Source of the DNA: a virus
Length of the DNA: 64,000 bases
Direction: 5' to 3' (one strand)
Virus record (IMG/VR): IMGVR_UViG_3300008952_002488
Coordinates: 107,927 to 171,926 of that record
Under the pieces are notes generated by a model that was not told the origin of the DNA, did no database searches, and saw only the letters and a list, made by a program, of their open reading frames with translations. A program made the position numbers and the translations under genes. Positions 24,312 through 32,383 of this stretch are shown here, piece by piece. How positions within the stretch are numbered: the first letter of the stretch is position 1; every line of letters begins with the position of its first letter.

Positions 24312-25144
24312 GTGTTTTTGTGATTGCTGAGGTTGGAATTAACCACAACGGGAGTCTTGATATTGCGAAGCAGCTAATTGATGCCGCCGTCGAGGCTGGC
24401 TGTGATGCTGTTAAGTTTCAAAAGAGAACGGTGGATGTTGTATACACCAAGGAGGAGTTAGACAAGCCGAGGGAGAGTCCGTGGGGAACTACAAACCGTC
24501 AACAAAAATATGGACTGGAGTTTACCAAGGAAGATTACCAAGAGATCGATCAATATTGTAAAAATGCGGGCATCGAGTGGCTTGCATCTGCATGGGATGT
24601 AGAAAGTCAGAAGTTTCTACGTCAGTTTGATTGCAAATATAATAAAGTGGCGTCAGCAATGTTGACACATAGAGAATTGTTAAAAACGATTGCTTCGGAG
24701 AAGAAACATACGTTCATTTCGACTGGAATGAGCACCCTGGAACAGATTGATAAGGCTGTACAGATCTTTGAGGACGCTGATTGTTCGTATGAACTCATGC
24801 ACTGCAATAGTACCTACCCAATGCCGGTCGAAGATGCAAATTTAAAGGTTATGCACACTCTTCAGGAACGCTATAATTGTAACGTTGGATATAGTGGTCA
24901 TGAGAGTGGTGTTATCGTTAGTTGTGCGGCAGTTGCTATGGGTGCCTCATCTCTTGAGCGCCACATCACACTTGATAGAGCAATGTATGGATCGGATCAG
25001 TCAGCTTCTCTGGAAATTGGAGGACTGAATAAATTGATGGAGTATGTCAGAGATATTACAAAATCTATGGGCTCACCGGAAAAAAGAGTGATGAGGACAG
25101 AGGTGGACATTGCCGAAAAACTCAGAAAGTTTGACACCCTGTGA
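24308..25144 (+). CDS. neuB: NeuB-like nonulosonate synthase lacking the SAF domain
   Basis: Encodes 278 residues. It has the TIM-barrel catalytic domain of N-acetylneuraminate/legionaminate/pseudaminate synthases: IAEVGINHNG at the start, VKFQKR, CNSTYPMP, GYSGHE, and the late active-site stretch ERHITLDRAMYGSD. These enzymes condense phosphoenolpyruvate with a hexose or mannosamine. Usual length is about 335-360 because of a C-terminal SAF (antifreeze-like) domain that caps the neighbouring subunit's active site; here the protein ends after the barrel. The missing domain may alter oligomerisation or substrate. Overlaps both neighbours by 4 nt. Confidence 0.88.
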   Translation: MSVFVIAEVGINHNGSLDIAKQLIDAAVEAGCDAVKFQKRTVDVVYTKEELDKPRESPWGTTNRQQKYGLEFTKEDYQEIDQYCKNAGIEWLASAWDVESQKFLRQFDCKYNKVASAMLTHRELLKTIASEKKHTFISTGMSTLEQIDKAVQIFEDADCSYELMHCNSTYPMPVEDANLKVMHTLQERYNCNVGYSGHESGVIVSCAAVAMGASSLERHITLDRAMYGSDQSASLEIGGLNKLMEYVRDITKSMGSPEKRVMRTEVDIAEKLRKFDTL

Positions 25145-25866
25145 GACAAATTTCTGCCCTCATTCCTGCAAGAGGTGGAAGCAAGGGAATACACAAAAAG
25201 AATATAAAGCTATTACATGGGCATCCTCTAATAGCCTATTCTATAATCGCTTGTAAAATGTCGGATATGATTGGTAGAATTATAGTATCTACCGATGATG
25301 AAGAAATAGCCGAGGTGGCGCTGAAATACGGAGCAGAAGTGCCATTTATGCGACCCGCTGAATTGGCAACCGACAAGTCGAGGGACATGGAAGTCATTAA
25401 ACACTATTTTGATGTAACTGGCGATGCAGATGTTGCATACATTAGACCAACAACGCCCTTGAGAGATCCAAAATTTATTGATGAGAATATTAGAGAATAT
25501 TTTCATACAAAAATATTGTGCTCAACGGGGGTTCGGTCCATGCATGAATTGCCAGAATCGCCGCACAAGATGTTCCAAATAGACAAAAATGGTTATTGCC
25601 GTGGTTTTTTTGATGATTTCGATGGGATAAAAAACTACACAAACTTACCGAGACAAATATTTCCGAAAGCATATCAACCAAATGGGTATTTGGATATTGT
25701 TAAAAGAGCCACTCTTGATGTTGGCGATACGTTCGGAGATAACATTTTGCCCATTGTGACGGAGTTTGTCATAGAGGTTGATACACCATTTCAATTCGAA
25801 CTTCTTGAGAGTCAACTTAATTCAAAGGGTCATGTTTTATTGGGTGAATTAAAAAATGAGCATTGA
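25141..25866 (+). CDS. neuA: CMP-nonulosonate cytidylyltransferase (NeuA-like)
   Basis: Encodes 241 residues from a GTG overlapping the previous stop. N-terminal IPARGGSKGIHKKNIK is the CTP-binding signature. IRPTTPLRDP (about 100), the NGYLDIV segment (about 181) and the closing VIEVDTPFQFE match CMP-sialic acid synthetases. It activates the neighbour's nonulosonic acid as the CMP-sugar. Slightly longer overlap (11 nt) with the following aminotransferase gene. Confidence 0.9.
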   Translation: MRQISALIPARGGSKGIHKKNIKLLHGHPLIAYSIIACKMSDMIGRIIVSTDDEEIAEVALKYGAEVPFMRPAELATDKSRDMEVIKHYFDVTGDADVAYIRPTTPLRDPKFIDENIREYFHTKILCSTGVRSMHELPESPHKMFQIDKNGYCRGFFDDFDGIKNYTNLPRQIFPKAYQPNGYLDIVKRATLDVGDTFGDNILPIVTEFVIEVDTPFQFELLESQLNSKGHVLLGELKNEH

Positions 25867-27115
25867 GACAAAACATAGAAAAATTAATGCTGGATATAAG
25901 CTAGAAGAAACAGAACTCAATGACCGCCGCCACGAGTTAGAAACAAAAGCCAACGGACACCAAGTCCCTGTCGTTTGGGATAGTGCTATCGACTATAACG
26001 TTTTCGACAAGCAGGGTAATAAATGGATTGATATGACTGCCGGCATCTTTGCGGCAAACGCAGGACACTCCAACCCAAAGATTAAAGAAGCTATTCAGAA
26101 CCAACTGGATAAAAACCTTATTTTCGCTTATCAATATATAACGGAGATAAGACAGCAGTTTGTCGAAAAGCTTTTGGATAGCTCCCCAGATCATTTTGAT
26201 AAAACCATCCTGATGAATACAGGCTCAGAAGCCACGGACGTAGCCTATAAACTGATCAAGTTATGGGCAAAGAAAAACAACAAGAAATATATTGTTACTT
26301 TCAATGGAAGTTACCACGGGCGGGTTCTTGGGTCTGCTTTAGTGTGCGGATCAAAGGGGGCAGCAGATTGGTCTTCGGTAGTTGATGACGATGTTATATT
26401 TATAGATTTCCCGACAGACCAGGGTGCCGAGTTTGATCCCACAATATTGGGAGATCCCGCTAATATTGCTGCATTTATGATTGAAACATACCAAGGGTGG
26501 GCAGCGTGGATGTACCCTCCTCAATATATCCAGGCGCTCTATAAATTTGCCAGAGATAACGGAGCCCTTATTTGTTTTGATGAAGTTCAGGCAGGGTTTT
26601 ACCGCATGGGTAAAATGTACGGCTATATGACTTATGGAGAAAACATCAAGCCTGATCTGATATGTTTAGGGAAGGGTATTTCATCCTCTTTGCCGATGGC
26701 TGCTGTCCTTGGTACAGAGGAGATTATTGATGTTGATTTAAACGCAAACTTGAGCGGAACTCATGCTGGTAATGCGCTAGGGTCTGCTGCTTGCTTGGCA
26801 AACCTTGATATATTAACCGACGAAGAGTTTCAAAGGGAATTAAAAGAAAGAGTTAACGCATTTGAGAGAAGAAGTCAAGACCTGTTAAAATATCAATGCG
26901 TGGAGGCTATCAACGCCAGGGGCATCGTCGCAGGTATTGTATTTGACACAACAGAAAGAACAAACAAAATAGTGTTTGACTGTATTGAGCATGGAGTGCT
27001 TCCTGTTTGCACATTTAGAGAATCAATTAAGCTTGGTCCACCACTAACGATACCAGTAGATGCTATTCATGAAGCTTTTGATGTTATAGAAGAGTGCATC
27101 CAAAGGAACCAGTAA
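25856..27115 (+). CDS. Class III PLP aminotransferase
   Basis: Encodes 419 residues, the normal length. Family features are WIDMTAGIFAANAGH, TGSEATDVA for phosphate binding, NGSYHGR, the PLP-contacting Asp in ICFDEVQAGFYR, and the Schiff-base Lys in CLGKGISS. Relatives include GABA/ornithine aminotransferases and glutamate-1-semialdehyde aminomutase-like enzymes that aminate sugar precursors. Placement beside NeuA and a methyltransferase suggests amination of a sugar or nonulosonate side chain; substrate unknown. Confidence 0.85.
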   Translation: MSIETKHRKINAGYKLEETELNDRRHELETKANGHQVPVVWDSAIDYNVFDKQGNKWIDMTAGIFAANAGHSNPKIKEAIQNQLDKNLIFAYQYITEIRQQFVEKLLDSSPDHFDKTILMNTGSEATDVAYKLIKLWAKKNNKKYIVTFNGSYHGRVLGSALVCGSKGAADWSSVVDDDVIFIDFPTDQGAEFDPTILGDPANIAAFMIETYQGWAAWMYPPQYIQALYKFARDNGALICFDEVQAGFYRMGKMYGYMTYGENIKPDLICLGKGISSSLPMAAVLGTEEIIDVDLNANLSGTHAGNALGSAACLANLDILTDEEFQRELKERVNAFERRSQDLLKYQCVEAINARGIVAGIVFDTTERTNKIVFDCIEHGVLPVCTFRESIKLGPPLTIPVDAIHEAFDVIEECIQRNQ

Positions 27116-27906
27116 TGCACCCGAATCTTTTGGCTTATGACGACCATGAGGTTTTTGATTCTAAAGAGAACATCTCTGTTTATCGAGCCTCAAAATTGAA
27201 GGGAGTTCGGAAGAATATCTCTTTCATAAAAAACAACTTTGACAAAAAGTTAAGAGTGCTTGAGATAGGGTCCGGAAACTCAAAATTCTTATACGCCCTA
27301 GAAATAGAAAACATGCTAGATGAAGGGTATGGATTTGAGGTGAGTAAAAGCAGAAATAGGTTCGCCGATGAGTGGAAACGGGATTTGGGGATTGAAAATG
27401 TTCATAACATCAAAGAGGACATTTTAAAAACAAGGTTTGACAGATTACCAACTTTTGATCTCGTTTATTGTGTAGATCTAGCCTTTCAGTTTTTGGAACC
27501 AATTGAATCAGAGGGCGATTTAAAAATTCTAAAGTCGATTTATGGTCGCTTAAAAAACGGTGGCAAAGTAGTATTAGAGCTTGACTGTCACGAAAGACTT
27601 GTTAATAAAATGGAAGACGGAAAAATAAAAACATGGCAAGAATTTAAAGAACCAGATCCTTGGCAATATCTTCTTTGGGACTGTAACCTAAAGAATAATC
27701 ACCTAACCTTGAATAAAACATTCATAAAGAGAAACCTCTCAGAGACATCAAAAAGTAATGTGGTATTAAAAAATTATCAACGCTCTGATATACTTCATTT
27801 ACTGTTCTTAGCTGGATTTGATAATATCCAAATATTTGAAAGCTGGAATAAGGATGACGACTTATTAGAAGATGAATTTATTGTGATTGGTGAAAAGAAT
27901 GCTTAA
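27115..27906 (+). CDS. SAM-dependent methyltransferase
   Basis: Encodes 263 residues from ATG 27115 (TAATG overlap, AAAGGA upstream). Motif I is VLEIGSGNSKFL (about 50-61), followed by an acidic ribose-binding position in YGFEVS, and FDLVYCVD is the motif IV region. Class I methyltransferase fold without a membrane segment. In this cluster it probably O- or N-methylates a sugar; the acceptor is unknown. Confidence 0.8.
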   Translation: MHPNLLAYDDHEVFDSKENISVYRASKLKGVRKNISFIKNNFDKKLRVLEIGSGNSKFLYALEIENMLDEGYGFEVSKSRNRFADEWKRDLGIENVHNIKEDILKTRFDRLPTFDLVYCVDLAFQFLEPIESEGDLKILKSIYGRLKNGGKVVLELDCHERLVNKMEDGKIKTWQEFKEPDPWQYLLWDCNLKNNHLTLNKTFIKRNLSETSKSNVVLKNYQRSDILHLLFLAGFDNIQIFESWNKDDDLLEDEFIVIGEKNA

Positions 27907-28330
27907 TATACGACACACTGGTATTGTTGTTAGTGACGCAGAGAAGTCAATAGATTTCTACACTAACCTTTTGGGATTTAGAATCAAGAAGGATATGATG
28001 GAGTCGGGAGATTATATTGATAATTTTTCTGCCCTCAAGAACGTCAGGGTTCGCACAATAAAAATGACGCTAGAGAATGATGATATGGTAGAACTTCTCT
28101 GGTACGAAACACACCCAGAAGAGCCTGATATGAGCCGACCAATAACCAGAATCGGATGTTCTCATTTTGCGATGACAGTAAAAAACTTAGATGAAACTTA
28201 TGAAAGATTAGTGGAGGCAGGAGTTTATTTTAACAGCCCACCCCAGTTATCTCCTGATGGGTTTGCTAAAGTTACATTTTGTAAAGATCCTGATGGCAGT
28301 CTAATAGAACTAGTAGAGGAACTGCGTTGA
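27899..28330 (+). CDS. VOC (glyoxalase-fold) metalloprotein
   Basis: Encodes 143 residues from ATG 27899; an upstream in-frame GTG at 27890 is possible. It has paired beta-alpha-beta-beta-beta modules with the expected metal ligands: His in RHTGIVV, Glu in VELLWYE, His in SHFAMTV and Glu in LIELVEEL. The family covers epimerases, isomerases and dioxygenases. It may epimerise or isomerise an intermediate of the surrounding pathway. Overlaps both neighbours by a few bases. Confidence 0.75.
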   Translation: MLNIRHTGIVVSDAEKSIDFYTNLLGFRIKKDMMESGDYIDNFSALKNVRVRTIKMTLENDDMVELLWYETHPEEPDMSRPITRIGCSHFAMTVKNLDETYERLVEAGVYFNSPPQLSPDGFAKVTFCKDPDGSLIELVEELR

Positions 28331-29076
28331 GTTATTTGGATAGCGTATTCTCCTTATCTGGTAAGGTGGCTGTTGTTACTGGTGCCAACGGAGGTATTGG
28401 GCAAGCAATAACCTTATCTCTTGCGGAAGCAGGAGCCAGCAAGGTTTACGCACTAGATTTGGAAAGCAATGCCGAATGGCCAAATAGTAACATTGAGAAC
28501 TTTTCCATAGACCTGCGAGACGAAAATCAGATTAATAATTTTGCCGAACAAGTTAGTCTGAAGCACCCTCGTGGGGCAGACATTTTGGTCAATTGTGCCG
28601 GAGTTACGTTTACTAATGATTTTTTTAACTACTCTAACGAAGATTGGGACATGACATATAAGGTTAATTTACTAGCCCCATATTTACTCTCAAGGAGTTT
28701 GGCTAAAAATATGCTCGGGGGCTCTATTATAAATATAACGAGCCTAAATGCCGAACTAGCCTTTCCCAATAATCCAGCTTATGTTACCACAAAACATGGC
28801 TTAAAGGGTTTAACAAAAACTTTAGCCCTTGAGTTGGGGAGAAAAAATATTAGAGTAAACAACGTTGGTCCTGGCTATATCAAAACAGAAATGACAAAGA
28901 AGAGTTGGTCAAATGATACAATCCACGAAGAGAGGAAAAAGAAAACTTTTCTTAATCGCTGGGGGACACCAACAGATATTGCAGGGACTGTATTATTCCT
29001 AGCATCTGACGCCTCTTCTTATATTACAGGACAAGACATTTATGTTGACGGCGGCTGGACCGCAAAGGGGTTATAA
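28327..29076 (+). CDS. Short-chain dehydrogenase/reductase (classical SDR)
   Basis: Encodes 249 residues from a TTG overlapping the VOC stop (TTGA). Cofactor motif TGANGGIGQA, NCAG, catalytic Ser in INITSLN, YVTTK (Tyr-x3-Lys), then NNVGPGYIKTEM and a C-terminal ITGQDIYVDGG. All catalytic residues are present. This is the FabG/3-oxoacyl reductase-like subgroup, which also includes many sugar and polyol dehydrogenases. Probably oxidises or reduces a tailoring intermediate. Confidence 0.85.
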   Translation: MSYLDSVFSLSGKVAVVTGANGGIGQAITLSLAEAGASKVYALDLESNAEWPNSNIENFSIDLRDENQINNFAEQVSLKHPRGADILVNCAGVTFTNDFFNYSNEDWDMTYKVNLLAPYLLSRSLAKNMLGGSIINITSLNAELAFPNNPAYVTTKHGLKGLTKTLALELGRKNIRVNNVGPGYIKTEMTKKSWSNDTIHEERKKKTFLNRWGTPTDIAGTVLFLASDASSYITGQDIYVDGGWTAKGL

Positions 29077-29077
29077 A

Positions 29078-29431
29078 ATGACATTAGAGATGACACATGT
29101 TGATAAAGGCTGGGGCTGGGAAAGATGGATCGTCAACAAAGAGGAGTATTGCGGAAAACTTCTATTCTTCAATAAAGACAAGCGATGTTCTTGGCACTAT
29201 CACAAACTAAAGGACGAAGTATTCTATCTTCAGTCCGGTAAGATGTTGATCAAATATGGTGATGATGACAGCTTGGAGGATGCGAACGAGCTTATCCTTA
29301 ATGCAGGTGACAATTTTCATGTATATAGAGGGCTTAGACATCAGATGATCGCCTTAGAAGACTCAGAACTTTTTGAGTTTTCAACACAGCATTTTGACAG
29401 CGACAGTTATAGGGTGGTGAAAGGTGACTAA
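29078..29431 (+). CDS. Cupin protein, mannose-6-phosphate-isomerase-like
   Basis: Encodes 117 residues from ATG 29078 with AAAGGGG upstream. A single cupin domain: the metal motif WHYHKLKDEVFYLQSG (His-x-His and Glu) and a second His in GLRHQMIAL. The domain resembles the C-terminal part of mannose-6-phosphate isomerase/GDP-mannose pyrophosphorylase. It starts one base after the SDR stop. Likely a sugar isomerase or epimerase; not assigned further. Confidence 0.78.
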   Translation: MTLEMTHVDKGWGWERWIVNKEEYCGKLLFFNKDKRCSWHYHKLKDEVFYLQSGKMLIKYGDDDSLEDANELILNAGDNFHVYRGLRHQMIALEDSELFEFSTQHFDSDSYRVVKGD

Positions 29432-30347
29432 AAAGATAAAAGTAAATTTGTTTGATAGCCTCGCACCACCCCACTACGATGAATATTGGGGCTGTCAAAA
29501 TTTCTCTAGTGAATTTGAACCAACAAAGATTGAGTGGCTTAAACAAGGAACAGGGCTCGGACACCCAGAATTTGATGGAGTAACTGTATTTACAGACAAA
29601 GATTTATTGTCCCCCTGGGTTGATAATGTAAAAAGTAAATACAGGGTTGCCTGGATTGTGGAATGCAGAGGTGTTCACTCGTTTGCATATGACCACATAA
29701 AATTTGTGGAACACAAGTTTGATCATGTTTTTACCTTTGACAGGGAGCTTTTAGAAAGCAGCCCGAAATATGTTAGGAATTTGATTGCAACTTCTCGTGT
29801 TTCTGACGAGGATGCGGGACTACACAAGAAGAACAAGATGTTATCACTTATTGCCTCAAAACAGACAATGACCCGTGGCCACCGCCTTCGACACAAAATA
29901 GCAAATGCTATAAAGGATAAATACGATGTTGACCTGTGGGGAGGAGCATATAAGCCTTTTGGAAAAGGCAACATAGGACTGACCGCCGGAGCTATTCGAG
30001 AAGGAAAGACCGAGCCCCTAAAAGATTATCGCTTTAGTATCACAGTGATGAATTCAAAAGAGGAAAACTATTTTACAGAAACACTCGTTGATGTTTTTCG
30101 CCACGGCACTATTCCTATATTCTGGGGCTGCCCAAATGTGGGAGAGTTTTTTAACGAGAAGGGAATTCTACAATTTGACACAGGGCAACAGTTGGTAGAA
30201 ATACTCGATAACCTATCAGAAGATTTATATAACAGTAAACTAAAATACGTCAAGGAAAATTTTGAAATTGCAAAAAAATATGTGTCTATGGACGATACGT
30301 TTGCGGAGAATTTAATAAAAACTATACCGGAGCTTTTAGATGACTAG
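29424..30347 (+). CDS. Fucosyltransferase-like glycosyltransferase, GT10
   Basis: Encodes 307 residues from a GTG with 8 nt overlap. The C-terminal donor site carries the alpha-1,3/4-fucosyltransferase motif: YRFSITVMNS, then YFTETLVDVFRHGTIPIFWG. GT10 enzymes use GDP-fucose or related GDP-deoxyhexoses. The Gmd-like and Fcl-like SDRs and the ColD-like dehydratase downstream could supply GDP-deoxy- or GDP-dideoxy-hexose donors. No membrane segment. Confidence 0.82.
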   Translation: MTKKIKVNLFDSLAPPHYDEYWGCQNFSSEFEPTKIEWLKQGTGLGHPEFDGVTVFTDKDLLSPWVDNVKSKYRVAWIVECRGVHSFAYDHIKFVEHKFDHVFTFDRELLESSPKYVRNLIATSRVSDEDAGLHKKNKMLSLIASKQTMTRGHRLRHKIANAIKDKYDVDLWGGAYKPFGKGNIGLTAGAIREGKTEPLKDYRFSITVMNSKEENYFTETLVDVFRHGTIPIFWGCPNVGEFFNEKGILQFDTGQQLVEILDNLSEDLYNSKLKYVKENFEIAKKYVSMDDTFAENLIKTIPELLDD

Positions 30348-30738
30348 AAAATATTTGCCTACCTTATCCGAATTGATCGATAGGCTATCCATTGCCCAAT
30401 TAAAAGAAGTGTTCATAACCGATCATAAAGAAGAATACGCAAAAGAAATTTCCGATATCTGTCACGACATCCAGCTAATTTTAGATAAAGCTGATGTTAT
30501 TGATGCGGATACTATTCGTGCTATCGTTGTTCTTGCTCAAATGAATTTACATATTTGGCACAATGAATCAAATTATAGGAAGGGAATCAAGGACGGTAAC
30601 AATCTCGAACTAACACATGGGCTAAACGGAATCAGAAACACGGCGAAAAATAAAATTCAAGAACTTGCAGGCGGAAGAAAAGATTATAAGATCGATTGTT
30701 TAGCGGCTGAGTTTAAAGATTGGGACATCAGTTGGTAA
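30340..30738 (+). CDS. Conserved-looking small helical protein, function unknown
   Basis: Encodes 132 residues, all-helical in appearance, with motifs SELIDRLSIAQLKEV at the N-terminus and LTHGLNGIRNTAKNKI near the C-terminus. No enzymatic motif is seen. It is embedded in the sugar cluster with ATGA-type overlaps to the GT10 and RmlC-like genes, so it is probably an accessory or assembly factor for that pathway. Not recognised as a named family. Confidence 0.55.
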   Translation: MTRKYLPTLSELIDRLSIAQLKEVFITDHKEEYAKEISDICHDIQLILDKADVIDADTIRAIVVLAQMNLHIWHNESNYRKGIKDGNNLELTHGLNGIRNTAKNKIQELAGGRKDYKIDCLAAEFKDWDISW

Positions 30739-31223
30739 ACAACACATTCCCAGAAGTTGGAGTTTTTGATTCTGACATGTTCCGAGACTATCGGGGCGAT
30801 ATTTGGACAACTTATAAAAAGAAAACATCCGCAATAAAACTAGATTTTATTCATGATAAATTTTCATCTTCTAGGAAGAGTGTGATTCGTGGAATCCACG
30901 GAGATTATAAAACTTGGAAGATGGTTAGTTGTATACACGGAGAGATTTATTTTGTTGTGGTTGATAACCGCCCCGACTCAGAAACATACCTCCAGTGGGA
31001 TTGGATGATACTTGACGACAAAGAAAGAAAACAAGTTTTACTTCCGCCCGGCTTCGGAAATGGGTTTTGTGTGATGAGCGATACAGCCGTTTTCAGTTAT
31101 AAGCTCGCATACGATGGAGAGTATTCTGACGTTGATCAACAATTTACCTTAAAATGGAACGATCCTCGTGTTAACATAGACTGGCCAACCAGTAATCCAA
31201 TATTACAAGCGAGAGACAAATGA
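30732..31223 (+). CDS. dTDP-4-dehydrorhamnose 3,5-epimerase-like protein (RmlC-like)
   Basis: Encodes 163 residues from TTG 30732, chosen because GGGA lies 6 bases upstream; a TTG at 30720 would add four residues. RmlC-type cupin: VIRGIHGD carries the catalytic His, followed by KMVSCIHGEIYFVVVDNR and LPPGFGNGF. It is shorter than standard RmlC (about 180-185), the strand after RGIH is truncated and the usual HxQ pattern is changed, so the substrate may not be dTDP-linked. Confidence 0.72.
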   Translation: MVNNTFPEVGVFDSDMFRDYRGDIWTTYKKKTSAIKLDFIHDKFSSSRKSVIRGIHGDYKTWKMVSCIHGEIYFVVVDNRPDSETYLQWDWMILDDKERKQVLLPPGFGNGFCVMSDTAVFSYKLAYDGEYSDVDQQFTLKWNDPRVNIDWPTSNPILQARDK

Positions 31224-31846
31224 ACATTCCAAATCATCTTAAAAAAGTTAGAAAGGTTTCTTTGAGTCCTCAAGAACTTATTGATTTTGAGTCTAAAGTT
31301 AGAGATACTTATGAGGCGGGAAAAGTCAAGGGACCAATCCACCTCGCCAAGAATAACGAAGAACAACTGATAGAAATATTTCAGTACATAAGTCCAGATG
31401 ATTGGGTTTTTGTCCCCTGGAGAAATCACTACCACGCTCTTTTACATGGAGTTGATCCAGAAAAGCTGTTTAATTCTATTGTAGAAGGTAGAAGCATGGG
31501 GACAAACAACATAAAGCCAAACTTTTATGCCTCTTCTATTGTGGGTGGCATTATACCTCTAGCTTTAGGTACCGCTCTTGCGCTAAAAACAAAGGGGTCC
31601 AATAAAAGGGTTTGGTGTTTTGTAGGCGATATGACGATGGAAACTGGTGTGTTTCACGAGGCATACAAGTACGCAAAAAATTTCAATCTCCCCCTTCAGT
31701 GGGTGGTCGAAGATAACAATATGAGTGTTCATACACCAACCGAGATGGCATGGGGCAAAAAACAAGAAGCACCTGATGGTGTCATTTATTACAAGTATGA
31801 AATGGAGTACCCCCATCACGGGACAGGAAAGTGGGTCAATTTTTAA
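31220..31846 (+). CDS. ThDP enzyme, PP-domain subunit (transketolase/E1-alpha-like)
   Basis: Encodes 208 residues. The ThDP/Mg-binding motif is present as FVGDMTMETGVFHEAYKYA, ending at VVEDNN about 30 residues on, with the glycine-rich SSIVGGIIPLALGTALA segment before it. It is much shorter than PDH E1-alpha (about 320-400) or transketolase (about 650). The next gene, starting directly after its TAA, encodes the complementary Pyr domain, so the two form one split enzyme. Pairs of this kind are reported to add two-carbon branches to nucleotide sugars (e.g. in avilamycin biosynthesis); that role here is inferred. Confidence 0.75.
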   Translation: MNIPNHLKKVRKVSLSPQELIDFESKVRDTYEAGKVKGPIHLAKNNEEQLIEIFQYISPDDWVFVPWRNHYHALLHGVDPEKLFNSIVEGRSMGTNNIKPNFYASSIVGGIIPLALGTALALKTKGSNKRVWCFVGDMTMETGVFHEAYKYAKNFNLPLQWVVEDNNMSVHTPTEMAWGKKQEAPDGVIYYKYEMEYPHHGTGKWVNF

Positions 31847-32383
31847 ATGAGTTATAAGAGTGAACTTATTAGGTCGATGGAGTGGTTATCTCGGAAAGAA
31901 GATACAATCTTTTTAGGACAAGCCTGCAAGGTTAGCGGACACGCAATCTCCAGCACTTTAGAAAAAGTCCCAGACGAAAAAAGAATTGAATTACCAGTTT
32001 TTGAAGAAACACAGATGGGTATTTCAACCGGAATGGCCCTGGAGGGTTATGTACCCATAACAATGTATCCTCGCTTCGATTTCTTTATTCTTGCCTGTAA
32101 TCAATTGGTTAACCATTTAGATAAAATGAGGGACATGTCAAAGGGTGATATGACACCTCGTGTTATTATTCGGGTTGCTATAGGGTCAAAGAATCCAATT
32201 GATGCAGGTCCACAGCACACCCAGAACCACACTGAAGCCCTTCGTAAAATGTTAACAGAGGTAGAGGTCGTAGAACTTTATGAGGCAGAGGATATATTCG
32301 CAGAATTTAAGAACGCTTACGAGCGATTAGATTCAAAATCAACACTTCTTGTAGAATATGGAGAATTCTATGGGACAAAGTAA
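31847..32383 (+). CDS. ThDP enzyme, Pyr-domain subunit (transketolase/E1-beta-like)
   Basis: Encodes 178 residues. It has the transketolase-type Pyr domain: LPVFEETQMGISTGMAL with the ThDP-activating Glu, GYVPITMYPRFDFF, and QHTQNHTEAL. The C-terminal domain normally found after the Pyr domain in E1-beta and transketolase is missing. With the preceding subunit it makes a minimal PP + Pyr enzyme of about 386 residues in total. The following ColD-like gene starts inside its last codons. Confidence 0.75.
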   Translation: MSYKSELIRSMEWLSRKEDTIFLGQACKVSGHAISSTLEKVPDEKRIELPVFEETQMGISTGMALEGYVPITMYPRFDFFILACNQLVNHLDKMRDMSKGDMTPRVIIRVAIGSKNPIDAGPQHTQNHTEALRKMLTEVEVVELYEAEDIFAEFKNAYERLDSKSTLLVEYGEFYGTK

